From an uncultured Flavobacteriales bacterium (GTDB taxonomy: Bacteria > Bacteroidota > Bacteroidia > Flavobacteriales_D > Sanyastnellaceae): a DNA stretch of 12,871 nucleotides. The notes under the pieces are model-generated. The model did not search any database. It was not told the origin of the DNA and worked only from the letters and a program-made list of their open reading frames with translations. The stretch covers positions 1 through 12,871 of the forward strand of contig CALKUW010000198.1 in the NCBI GenBank assembly GCA_937996585.1, given 5' to 3'. The position numbers and the translations under genes were made by a program. Shown here in pieces: positions 6,958-12,871 of this stretch. The first letter of the stretch is position 1. Each line of letters opens with the position of its first letter.

Positions 6958-8235
6958 TCATTGGGACCACGTAACGACAAATTGGGCAGGGGTTTCCGAA
7001 AGGGGGGTCTCGAAGACGACTTGTTCGAAGGCGACCGAGGACAGTTCGGAATAGAGATACAGGTACGGGCGTGTTTCCTCGCCGTTGAGGCGGCGTTGGG
7101 CGTAGACCGGAAAGTTCAGGGCATACCCTCCCCGGTCGCTGTTGTAGTTACCGTCGTAGGCGACACCGGGTGAGGTGGCCTCGGGCGCGAGTTCGATGCC
7201 GCCAGACTCCCTTTTGAGGAAGGCTGTGAGGAAGGTGGACCGACTCAATTTGGAAGGGGAGTCGCCCACCGGCAGGAGCACTTCGGCGCGGTTGATGACG
7301 GCACCTTCGGGCGCGTCCAGGCTGTCGAGCCCATGAAGATCAAGCCTCAGGTAAGATCCTCCGGCGCCAAGCAGGACAGCTTGCGACGTGCTTTCAACCG
7401 GCATGCTGTTGTTCAATGCAGCATAGTCACCCCGCCAAACATGGCGGAAATGTCCCACCCGGGCGGCATTGGTGTTGATCACGAGGTCGTACGAAGTCGT
7501 GTCGGTGGTGTTGTGGTAGTGGATGCGCATGTACGACACCCCGGCATTGGGTTCGAGACTCACAATACCTCCGCCACCGGATTCAGACCGGACGCTGATG
7601 CCCTTGAACCACTTCCTCCATTCCGCATTCGTAGAGAAGATGGTGGTGTCCGCGTTCAGGATTTCCTGGCCGAACGACGGCAACAGCATGATGCGCACCT
7701 GTGCAGGGAGGGTGTCCGACCCGACATACAGGGGATCGGACGGGTGCATTTGAACGGGCTGCCGTGTTGGATCGGCAAGGTTGATGCCCGTGGTTGGGAT
7801 GCGGTCAATGGCGTAGTAGCTGCTGTCAATGGACAGTGTATCGGCCAACTGCTCGACCTTCAGGTACTGTGCGAAGTTGAGTCCGTACGACGGACCATTG
7901 TGTTTGAGTGTGAGAACGACGCTGTCGCAGATGGGGTTTTCACCGAAGTCGATGGACGCTTGGGAAAGCCGGAGTTCGGCGGAGAACCAGGCCTCGGAAA
8001 ATCCGCTGACGGGATCGAATGTACTGCCGAGGAGCAACCGGCTCCTTTCGTCCGTGCGCAAGGAATCGACCGGCACCATGGCGATGCTGAAGTCCAGGGT
8101 GTCGGTGCGTAAGGCGAGCAGTTCCTCCTCAGGTTGCAGCGCCAAACCGATGTTGCTGTCCGGTTTGCGGCAGGCATCCAACACGAGCAGCAATGGTGCG
8201 GTCAGGAGGAGGATGAGGGTACCGTTTCTGCGCAT
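6958..8235 (-). CDS. DUF4270-family lipoprotein
   Basis: The protein has 425 residues. The frame is open back to a TTG at 8295, but ATG 8235 is preferred because it begins a clear lipoprotein signal: MRRNG, hydrophobic residues 7-19, then LDAC with Cys22 lipidated (Asp at -2 is unusual), followed by RKPDSNIGLAL. The C-D-x-x-G-like start after the cysteine, the DTLDFSI segment, the long Ser/Asp/Thr-rich beta-strand body and the late GGYALNFPVYAQRRLNGEE / YLYLYSE stretch followed by a VVFETP segment match the DUF4270 family, which is Bacteroidota-specific and of unknown function. It should be anchored in the outer membrane. A 117-bp gap separates it from the upstream GT5-like gene, and glmS follows after 35 bp. 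The neighbourhood (GT5-like, DUF4270, glmS, beside panC) is, from my recollection of Flavobacteriia genomes, conserved. Confidence 0.85.
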   Translation of the reverse strand: MRRNGTLILLLTAPLLLVLDACRKPDSNIGLALQPEEELLALRTDTLDFSIAMVPVDSLRTDERSRLLLGSTFDPVSGFSEAWFSAELRLSQASIDFGENPICDSVVLTLKHNGPSYGLNFAQYLKVEQLADTLSIDSSYYAIDRIPTTGINLADPTRQPVQMHPSDPLYVGSDTLPAQVRIMLLPSFGQEILNADTTIFSTNAEWRKWFKGISVRSESGGGGIVSLEPNAGVSYMRIHYHNTTDTTSYDLVINTNAARVGHFRHVWRGDYAALNNSMPVESTSQAVLLGAGGSYLRLDLHGLDSLDAPEGAVINRAEVLLPVGDSPSKLSRSTFLTAFLKRESGGIELAPEATSPGVAYDGNYNSDRGGYALNFPVYAQRRLNGEETRPYLYLYSELSSVAFEQVVFETPLSETPAQFVVTWSQ

Positions 8236-8295
8236 GCCGAAGGCGTTGTTGCGTCGCGAAGGTCGTTCAGAAAATGGGTATGGGGTGGCCGTCAA

Positions 8296-8323
8296 GGACC
8301 TTCCTCCCCGTCAGGGTCGGTCC
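8296..8323 (-). other. Possible RNA hairpin in the GT5-like/DUF4270 intergenic gap
   Basis: On the minus strand GGACC (8319-8323) can pair with GGTCC (8296-8300), with an inner CCC/GGG pairing. It lies in the 117-bp gap between the two genes and is not followed by a U-tract, so it is not an intrinsic terminator. It could be an mRNA-processing or stability element. No good promoter was seen in this gap. Confidence 0.2.
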
Positions 8324-8352
8324 TGGACTGGATACGGTGTCAATACCGCGGT

Positions 8353-9183
8353 TTATTCCTCAACGGCCACCTCCTTTCCCTCAAGGATGGTGTCGTAGAA
8401 GGTGGCCATGTCTGCCGCTCCCAGATCGGCGTCGACATAGTTCAAGGTGGGGACGTCAAGGCTTGAGAATGCCTCTTGGGTCTCGGGGGTCAGCGTCTCG
8501 GAACCGGCGACAACGGCATCGGAATGCTGCATGGCCAGTTTGTTCAATGCTTCGAACGTGGGCAGCTCGATGCTGGAAACGGTGGAAGCTTCGATGCCGT
8601 CAAACGCAATTTTCTCATGTAGACTGCCATTCAGCGTTCCGTCAAACCCTTCATCGAAGACACTCGTGACGATTTTCGTCTTGGCGAAGTGGGCGTCCTC
8701 AGCAAAGAGGGTCTTGGCGTAGAGGGGAACGAGGGATGCCATCCAGCCGTGGCAATGGATGATGTCCGGCGCCCAGCTCAGTTTGCGCACAGTTTCCAGA
8801 ACTCCGCGGGCAAAGAAGATGGCCCGTTCGTCATTGTCGGCCACGAGCTTGTCCTTGGCGTCATACCACGTGACCTTCTTTTTGAAGTAGTGCTCGTTGT
8901 CGATGAAGTACACCTGCATCCGCGCGGTGGGGATGGAAGCCACCTTGATGATGAGCGGGTGATCGGTGTCGTTGATGTTCAGGTTCATTCCGCTCAGGCG
9001 GATAACCTCGTGCAACTGGTGCCTGCGCTCATTGATGACGCCGAAACGGGGCATGAACACCCGGATTTCGCGTCCCCGCTCGTGAATCCCTTGGGGAATC
9101 TGCCGGCTGGCCTTGCTGATGGGGCTTTCCGGAAGGAAGGGTTGAATTGCTTGACTTACGTAAAGGATGCGGGTCTTGCTCAT
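8353..9183 (-). CDS. Glycogen/starch-synthase-like protein with only the N-terminal GT5 domain, probably non-catalytic
   Basis: The protein has 276 residues, against about 470-550 for bacterial GlgA. It aligns with the N-terminal half of GT5 glycogen synthases: RILYVSQAIQPFLPESPISKAS at 5-26, GREIRVFMPRFG at 37-48, YFIDNEHYF (92-100), NDERAIFFARGVLE (117-130), DIIHCHGWMASLVPLY (140-155). In true enzymes the first block carries KTGGL, which binds ADP-glucose; here it is KASRQ. The HDW motif is HGW (145-147). The C-terminal Rossmann domain that carries the nucleotide-sugar site is absent, and the protein ends in an acidic tail. It is therefore unlikely to elongate glycogen on its own. Short homologues of this kind annotated as glycogen synthase are known in Bacteroidota. 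It is first in the operon, 25-33 bases behind a consensus promoter. ATG 9183 is the natural start. Confidence 0.88.
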   Translation of the reverse strand: MSKTRILYVSQAIQPFLPESPISKASRQIPQGIHERGREIRVFMPRFGVINERRHQLHEVIRLSGMNLNINDTDHPLIIKVASIPTARMQVYFIDNEHYFKKKVTWYDAKDKLVADNDERAIFFARGVLETVRKLSWAPDIIHCHGWMASLVPLYAKTLFAEDAHFAKTKIVTSVFDEGFDGTLNGSLHEKIAFDGIEASTVSSIELPTFEALNKLAMQHSDAVVAGSETLTPETQEAFSSLDVPTLNYVDADLGAADMATFYDTILEGKEVAVEE

Positions 9184-9191
9184 GAATCAGT

Positions 9192-9201
9192 ATTCCGGAA
9201 T
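9192..9201. repeat. 10-bp perfect palindrome in the leader of the GT5-like operon
   Basis: ATTCCGGAAT lies between the -7 element and the ATG at 9183. It could be a small operator or a chance palindrome; nothing else supports a binding site. Confidence 0.25.
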
Positions 9202-9215
9202 GTGACAGGCTCCCT

Positions 9216-9246
9216 CAAATATACGTTGAAATGGTCGTAAAATCAA
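9216..9246 (-). promoter_or_regulatory. Bacteroidota-type promoter for the GT5-like/DUF4270/glmS operon
   Basis: On the minus strand TTG (9244-9246) is followed after 20 bases by TATATTTG (9216-9223), an exact match to the TAnnTTTG -7 element with correct spacing. Transcription would start near 9209, giving a leader of about 25 bases to the ATG at 9183. It is the best promoter in the window and lies in the divergent gap with panC, so the two units may be co-regulated. Confidence 0.7.
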
Positions 9247-9359
9247 GGATTCCGGCTACTTTGGACGGTTCAAATTCGTATCTGTTCGCATCGCTTAACG
9301 CCCGTTGTGAGGGGGCAACGGCTCGTTCTTGACCCCGCTGGTTTGCCATATCGTCCCGC

Positions 9360-10280
9360 ATGAGCCTCCAATCAAAAAATCTGGAAGCGGCATCTGACCG
9401 CGTGGATGGAAATTCGGTCCATTCGGGTTTTTCCGTTTGGCGTGAAACCATGGAGGACCGGGAAGGCCAGGCCGTCAGGGTGTTCTTCATCCCGACGATG
9501 GGGGCTTTGCATGAGGGGCACGCCGCGTTGATCCGGCATGCCAGGGACCGAGTAATGGCGATGAATGGAACGCCTGTGCAGGTGGTGGTCAGTGTCTTCG
9601 TCAACCCGACGCAATTCAATGACATGCGCGATTTCGATGGCTATCCCATCACCCCTGATGCCGACGTTGAATTGGCCAGGGCGGCCGGTGCTGATTCCGT
9701 CGTAATGCCTGCAGTGGATGAAATCTATCCAAGCGGAGTGCCTGCGACGGTGGATCGGGTGGACTACGGTTCACTGACCGGGACGATGGAGGGGGCGCAC
9801 CGGCCGGGACATTTCGATGGTGTGGTGCACGTGGTGCGGCGGCTGTTTCAGTTGGTTCGGCCGGATGTGGCGTTTTTCGGGGAGAAGGACTGGCAGCAAT
9901 TGGCCGTAATAAGCCGGTTGGCGGTTGAGGAATTTCCCGACCTCGAGATTGCACCTGTAGCGACGGTTCGGGAGGCGGATGGATTGGCGATGAGCTCAAG
10001 GAATGTGCGTTTGGATGCGGAACACCGTGCGTTGGCGGTTCATTTGAGTCGGGAGCTGGAGCGGGTAGCGCGCAGCGGTCAACCCCATGAGGAGGCCAAG
10101 CGGGCGATGGAGCGCTTGGTGAGTATGGGGTTTGAGATGGAGTATTTGAACATTGCCGATGGGTTCACGTTGGAAGCCGCTCCTTGGAAAGCGGGAGAAA
10201 TGCGGGTTTTTGCCGCGGGATCCCTGGGCGGTGTGCGCCTGATTGACAACATGCCCTTCATTGGCCCAGCCGTACCGTGA
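9360..10280 (+). CDS. panC: Pantoate-beta-alanine ligase (pantothenate synthetase), PanC
   Basis: PanC condenses pantoate with beta-alanine using ATP to make pantothenate, the precursor of coenzyme A, in the cytosol. The 306-residue sequence has PTMGALHEGH (45-54) with the HxGH ATP-binding signature, VFVNPTQF (79-86), GYP (94-96), HRPGHFDGV (147-155) for pantoate, FFGEKDWQQL (172-181) with the KMSKS-like lysine, and GLAMSSRN (208-215). It is complete and should be active. PTMG lies at residue 45 rather than about 28 as in E. coli PanC, so there are roughly 17 extra N-terminal residues; a later GTG start at 9402 would shorten this, and ATG 9360 is kept as the first good start. It is divergent from the GT5-like operon and followed 78 bp later by tatA. 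Confidence 0.97.
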   Translation: MSLQSKNLEAASDRVDGNSVHSGFSVWRETMEDREGQAVRVFFIPTMGALHEGHAALIRHARDRVMAMNGTPVQVVVSVFVNPTQFNDMRDFDGYPITPDADVELARAAGADSVVMPAVDEIYPSGVPATVDRVDYGSLTGTMEGAHRPGHFDGVVHVVRRLFQLVRPDVAFFGEKDWQQLAVISRLAVEEFPDLEIAPVATVREADGLAMSSRNVRLDAEHRALAVHLSRELERVARSGQPHEEAKRAMERLVSMGFEMEYLNIADGFTLEAAPWKAGEMRVFAAGSLGGVRLIDNMPFIGPAVP

Positions 10281-10291
10281 TCGGGTGTTTG

Positions 10292-10325
10292 GGTCTGTTC
10301 ACGGTTGACGTTGACCGACGAGACC
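10292..10325 (+). terminator. Weak hairpin between panC and tatA, possible attenuator or terminator
   Basis: GGTCT (10292-10296) pairs with AGACC (10321-10325), with an inner CGGT (10302-10305) / ACCG (10314-10317) helix. The pyrimidine run TCTTTTCTCC follows. The stem is interrupted and the tail is not pure U, so partial termination is the most that should be inferred. Confidence 0.3.
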
Positions 10326-10358
10326 TCTTTTCTCCGAACTTGCGCCAAAATCCACAGG

Positions 10359-10526
10359 ATGGGAGCCATTGGTCCTACACAAGTCATTCTGATCGTCCTC
10401 GTCGTTCTTCTGTTGTTTGGAGGGCGTAAGATTCCCGAGTTGATGCGCGGCCTCGGCCGGGGTGTCAAGGAGTTCAAGGACGCCACGCAGGACGGCAAAG
10501 ACGGGGATGACGCAGGCAAGGCCTGA
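10359..10526 (+). CDS. tatA: Sec-independent translocase subunit TatA/TatE
   Basis: The protein has 55 residues: a short periplasmic start MGAIGPTQ, one membrane helix at about 8-20, a FGGRKIPEL hinge (20-28) and an amphipathic helix GLGRGVKEFKDA (31-42), ending in a charged Asp/Lys/Gly tail. TatA forms the variable-size channel through which folded twin-arginine precursors cross the inner membrane together with TatC. The frame is open upstream to 10305, but ATG 10359 is chosen because it matches the family N-terminus exactly. At 55 residues it is at the short end of the family, with almost no tail after the amphipathic helix. No tatC or twin-arginine substrate is visible in the window. The lytic transglycosylase gene starts 25 bp downstream, so the two are probably co-transcribed. 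Confidence 0.93.
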   Translation: MGAIGPTQVILIVLVVLLLFGGRKIPELMRGLGRGVKEFKDATQDGKDGDDAGKA

Positions 10527-10551
10527 GGTCATTGATTGGGTGGACCTGCGG

Positions 10552-11805
10552 ATGTTCCGGGCCATCACCGTGTTGAGTTTCATGATTTTTTTGGCCGCAA
10601 CGGGTGCGGCCACACCCTCTGATTCTACGGTCTCCGACAGTGTTCTGGTCTCCGTGGACCACGCAGAACTTGCCGATCGTGCGGACTCCCTCTGGTTGGC
10701 TTGGTGCCGGGAAGGGTATTGCCACAGTTCTGATAGCGCCGTCTGGTATGCCGGTGTGGCAAGCACGTCGCTTTCGCGGGATTTGGATACCGCAGCCATT
10801 CTCACGGCCCTTGTGGACCTCGACGCACGGACGCCTATGGATTTGGCCCCACATGGGGCGGTGTTGGATCGCATTGCTTTCATGATGCGCAACCGCCCAA
10901 GGTTTCTCGGCCGGATGATGGGCCGGGCGCCGCATTATTTCCCCCTGTTTGAAGAAGCGCTGGACCGACATGACTTGCCATTGGAGTTGAAGTATCTGCC
11001 CGTGTTGGAAAGCGGGTTGAACCCCCTGGCGCGAAGTGGCGCCGGGGCGACCGGGTTGTGGCAGTTCATGTATGCCACGGCGCGCAGCCAGGACCTCGTC
11101 ATCAACAGTTGGGTGGACGAGCGGCGCGACCCCACGGCTTCGACCGATGCCGCCTGTCGCTTCCTGAAGCGGTTGTTCGAGATGTATGATGGGGATTGGC
11201 ACCTGGCATTGGCGGCTTACAATGCCGGCCCGGGGAATGTCAACAAGGCGATCCGCCGTTCCGGGAGCCGGGATTTCTGGAAGGTGCGTCGGTTCCTTCC
11301 CCGGGAGACGGCGCGCTATGTGCCATCGCTCATCGCTTTGGTTTACCTGTTCGAACATCCGGTGGACGCGGGTTTGGTACCCGGAGAGGAAATGATGCCC
11401 CGCTTTGCCCTTGACACGCTGATGATGCAGCGCAATGTGCGGTTCGATCAGGCGGCCCTGGCCATGGGACGCCCGGAAGAGGAAGTGGCCCAGTTGAATC
11501 CGCAATACAGGAAGGCGGTCATTCCCGGGGCTGTCGATGGAGGTTGGCCCCTCGTTTTGCCCGCCGCATTGGTTGGTACGGTTCTTGACTCTCTGCCTTC
11601 CGTGCTGGAGAAGGAAACACGCCCGACCCCGGAGGTCACGTTTGAGCCTGAAGTCACGGTATACCGCGTGCGCTCAGGGGACGTGCTGGGCACCATTGCC
11701 CGCAAGCATGGTGTGAGTGTTCGGGAATTGCGCCAGTGGAACAGCCTGCGCGGGGACATGATCCGCGTGGGCCAGAAACTCTACATCCATGCAGACCCAC
11801 GTTGA
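10552..11805 (+). CDS. MltD-like lytic transglycosylase with C-terminal LysM domain
   Basis: This is an exported peptidoglycan-cleaving enzyme. ATG 10552 begins a Sec signal peptide (Arg-3, hydrophobic 5-17, cleavage near AATG|AATP), giving 417 residues; an in-frame ATG at 10507, inside tatA, is less likely. An N-terminal helical region precedes the SLT domain (about 138-270): LKYLPVLESGLNP with catalytic Glu153, SGAGATGLWQFM (162-173), then ALAAYNAGPGNVNKAI (219-234) and ETARYVPSLIALVYL (252-266), all typical of the MltD/SLT family. A linker leads to one LysM repeat at 370-412 (YRVRSGDVLGTIARKHGVS... RVGQKLYI), which binds glycan. MltD of E. coli has two or more LysM units and is a lipoprotein; here there is one and no lipobox. 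The product releases 1,6-anhydromuropeptides during wall remodelling. The signal has no twin arginine, so it uses Sec despite the adjacent tatA. DUF4837 follows after 19 bp. Confidence 0.93.
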   Translation: MFRAITVLSFMIFLAATGAATPSDSTVSDSVLVSVDHAELADRADSLWLAWCREGYCHSSDSAVWYAGVASTSLSRDLDTAAILTALVDLDARTPMDLAPHGAVLDRIAFMMRNRPRFLGRMMGRAPHYFPLFEEALDRHDLPLELKYLPVLESGLNPLARSGAGATGLWQFMYATARSQDLVINSWVDERRDPTASTDAACRFLKRLFEMYDGDWHLALAAYNAGPGNVNKAIRRSGSRDFWKVRRFLPRETARYVPSLIALVYLFEHPVDAGLVPGEEMMPRFALDTLMMQRNVRFDQAALAMGRPEEEVAQLNPQYRKAVIPGAVDGGWPLVLPAALVGTVLDSLPSVLEKETRPTPEVTFEPEVTVYRVRSGDVLGTIARKHGVSVRELRQWNSLRGDMIRVGQKLYIHADPR

Positions 11806-11824
11806 TTTGAGGTGGACTTTGGTC

Positions 11825-12871
11825 ATGCGTTCAGCGTGTGCTTTTGCCGTCCTGGTGTTGAGTGCTGTCACCTGGACGGGCTGTGGAGGGAATGGCGCGC
11901 CGCCGACCAAGGCGGAAAGGCTGGCCCTGTTGCCGGGAAAGCTCGGCCCGAGCGGGGAGATCGTCATGGTGGTTTCATCTGAAGTGTGGAGCAATGGCGT
12001 GGAGGTGGCAGTGGACAGCTTGTTCAGGACGCCCGTCAGGGTGCTGCCCCAGTATGAACCCCGGTTCGATGTCGTGCGGCTCGACCCTGCGGAGTTTGAT
12101 CGGTTCTGGAAGCCCCACCGCAACATCGTCTTCTTCGATGTGGAGGACAGGATTGACACCCAGCAACCCGCATTGAAGGTCTACCGCAACAAATACGCGA
12201 AGGGCCAGGTGTATGCGGAGGTGAAGGCGCGGAATGCCGCCGGTGCTGTGGCAGCGTTGTTCGGGCCGGATGGGGGGCTCATGCTTGCGGACATGATTGA
12301 GCGCGAGGAGGCGGTGCGGTTCGAACAGTTGTTGAAGCTCGACCGGAACGCAGCCCTGGAGCAGGAACTTCGGGAGAAACATGGATTGGAAGCCGTGTTG
12401 CCGCGGGATGCGCGTATGGTGGCGAGCAGTGGTGGGTACTGCTGGATCGAGCGGTCCCTGACCCGCATGAAGGGAGGGCGCAACCATGACGTGCAGATGG
12501 GCATCGTGGTGCACAGGACGCCCTACAACGGGCCGCAGGATTTTTCGATGCCAGCGATGCTGGCGCGGCGGGATTCCCTTTTGCGGGACCGGATTTCCAG
12601 TGAGGTCGAAGGCAGCTTCATGACCACCGAATACCGGTTGCCCCCCTTTTACGAGGAGGTGTCCTTCCGCGAAGGGTTCGCGGCAACGATGAGGGGATTG
12701 TGGCGCATGGAGGGCGACTTCATGGGGGGCCCCTGGACGGCCATCTCCTGGGTGGATGAGGCCCGGGGTCAGCTCGTCACTGTGGATGGGTATGTCTACG
12801 CGCCCTACTTCAGCAAACGGGAATACCTCAGGGAGGTGGAGGCCATCGTCCGATCATTCAAACCCACAGGG
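11825..12871 (+). CDS. DUF4837-family putative lipoprotein, running to the right edge
   Basis: The frame is open from ATG 11825 to the last base of the window, 349 codons. A signal peptide (Arg-2, hydrophobic 5-18) ends in TWTGC with Cys20 as a possible lipidation site, although Trp at -3 makes a poor lipobox. The mature part begins with a PSGEIVMVVSSEVW segment followed by LPQYEPRFDVVRL, then PHRNIVFFD, and near the end GLWRMEGDFMGGPWTAIS, DGYVYAP and REYLREVEAIVRSF. These match the Bacteroidota DUF4837 family, whose function is not known. Because the family normally ends shortly after the last motif, only a few residues and the stop should be missing. It is the fourth gene of the panC-tatA-transglycosylase unit, 19 bp after the transglycosylase, suggesting an envelope role. 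Confidence 0.85.
   Translation, partial: MRSACAFAVLVLSAVTWTGCGGNGAPPTKAERLALLPGKLGPSGEIVMVVSSEVWSNGVEVAVDSLFRTPVRVLPQYEPRFDVVRLDPAEFDRFWKPHRNIVFFDVEDRIDTQQPALKVYRNKYAKGQVYAEVKARNAAGAVAALFGPDGGLMLADMIEREEAVRFEQLLKLDRNAALEQELREKHGLEAVLPRDARMVASSGGYCWIERSLTRMKGGRNHDVQMGIVVHRTPYNGPQDFSMPAMLARRDSLLRDRISSEVEGSFMTTEYRLPPFYEEVSFREGFAATMRGLWRMEGDFMGGPWTAISWVDEARGQLVTVDGYVYAPYFSKREYLREVEAIVRSFKPTG

Noticed and set aside
9257..9264. TACTTTGG as a -7 element for panC
   Set aside because: The internal spacing is one base short of TAnnTTTG, and no TTG lies at the right distance upstream. The panC promoter remains unassigned.
9215..9625. Minus-strand open frame of 136 codons across the start of panC
   Set aside because: It is antisense to the PanC ATP-binding region and runs through the divergent promoter gap; no motif or leader supports it.
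10474..11505. Minus-strand open frame of 343 codons over tatA and the transglycosylase
   Set aside because: Both plus-strand genes have clear family motifs; the antisense frame is rich in His/Gln/Arg with no domain.

Overview
The window is a compact, GC-rich stretch of bacterial chromosome. It most likely comes from a member of the Bacteroidota, probably a high-GC, deep-branching Flavobacteriales-type lineage. The lineage call is inferred from three things. Families largely confined to Bacteroidota are present (a DUF4270 lipoprotein, a DUF4837 protein, and the short glycogen-synthase-like protein that sits beside DUF4270 and glmS). A Bacteroidota-type promoter (TTG-N20-TATATTTG) lies upstream of the largest operon. 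Shine-Dalgarno sequences are weak or absent.

Layout: (1) Bases 1-191 (minus) are the N-terminal end of a cyclase-family (kynurenine-formamidase-like) metal hydrolase cut by the window edge. (2) A strong intrinsic terminator at 231-260 closes a minus-strand gene for a secreted, probable outer-membrane beta-barrel protein (281-1225). (3) A divergent plus-strand gene (1389-2864) encodes a group II PLP-dependent decarboxylase. It collides tail to tail, with a 10-bp overlap, with the end of (4), a long minus-strand operon read from about 9210 down to 2855. Its order is glycogen-synthase-like GT5 half-protein, DUF4270 lipoprotein, glmS, DapA-family aldolase, beta-propeller lipoprotein. The last two genes share an ATGA stop/start overlap. 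(5) A divergent plus-strand cluster starts at 9360: panC, tatA, a LysM-carrying lytic transglycosylase, and a DUF4837 putative lipoprotein that reaches the right edge essentially complete.

Much of the window concerns the cell envelope. GlmS makes glucosamine-6-phosphate for peptidoglycan and lipopolysaccharide, the transglycosylase cleaves peptidoglycan, TatA belongs to the folded-protein export machinery, and three probable lipoproteins plus one outer-membrane protein are encoded. PanC supplies pantothenate for coenzyme A.

The most interesting points are the following. The GT5 homologue lacks both its C-terminal nucleotide-sugar domain and the KTGG signature, so it is probably a repurposed non-catalytic or regulatory protein in a promoter-sharing neighbourhood with panC, DUF4270 and glmS. 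The DapA-family enzyme lacks the arginine that marks true dihydrodipicolinate synthases and is translationally coupled to a His-rich propeller lipoprotein of unknown role. I see no mobile elements, CRISPR arrays, tRNAs or rRNAs, and no clearly foreign DNA. No stretch over 300 bases lacks a gene.
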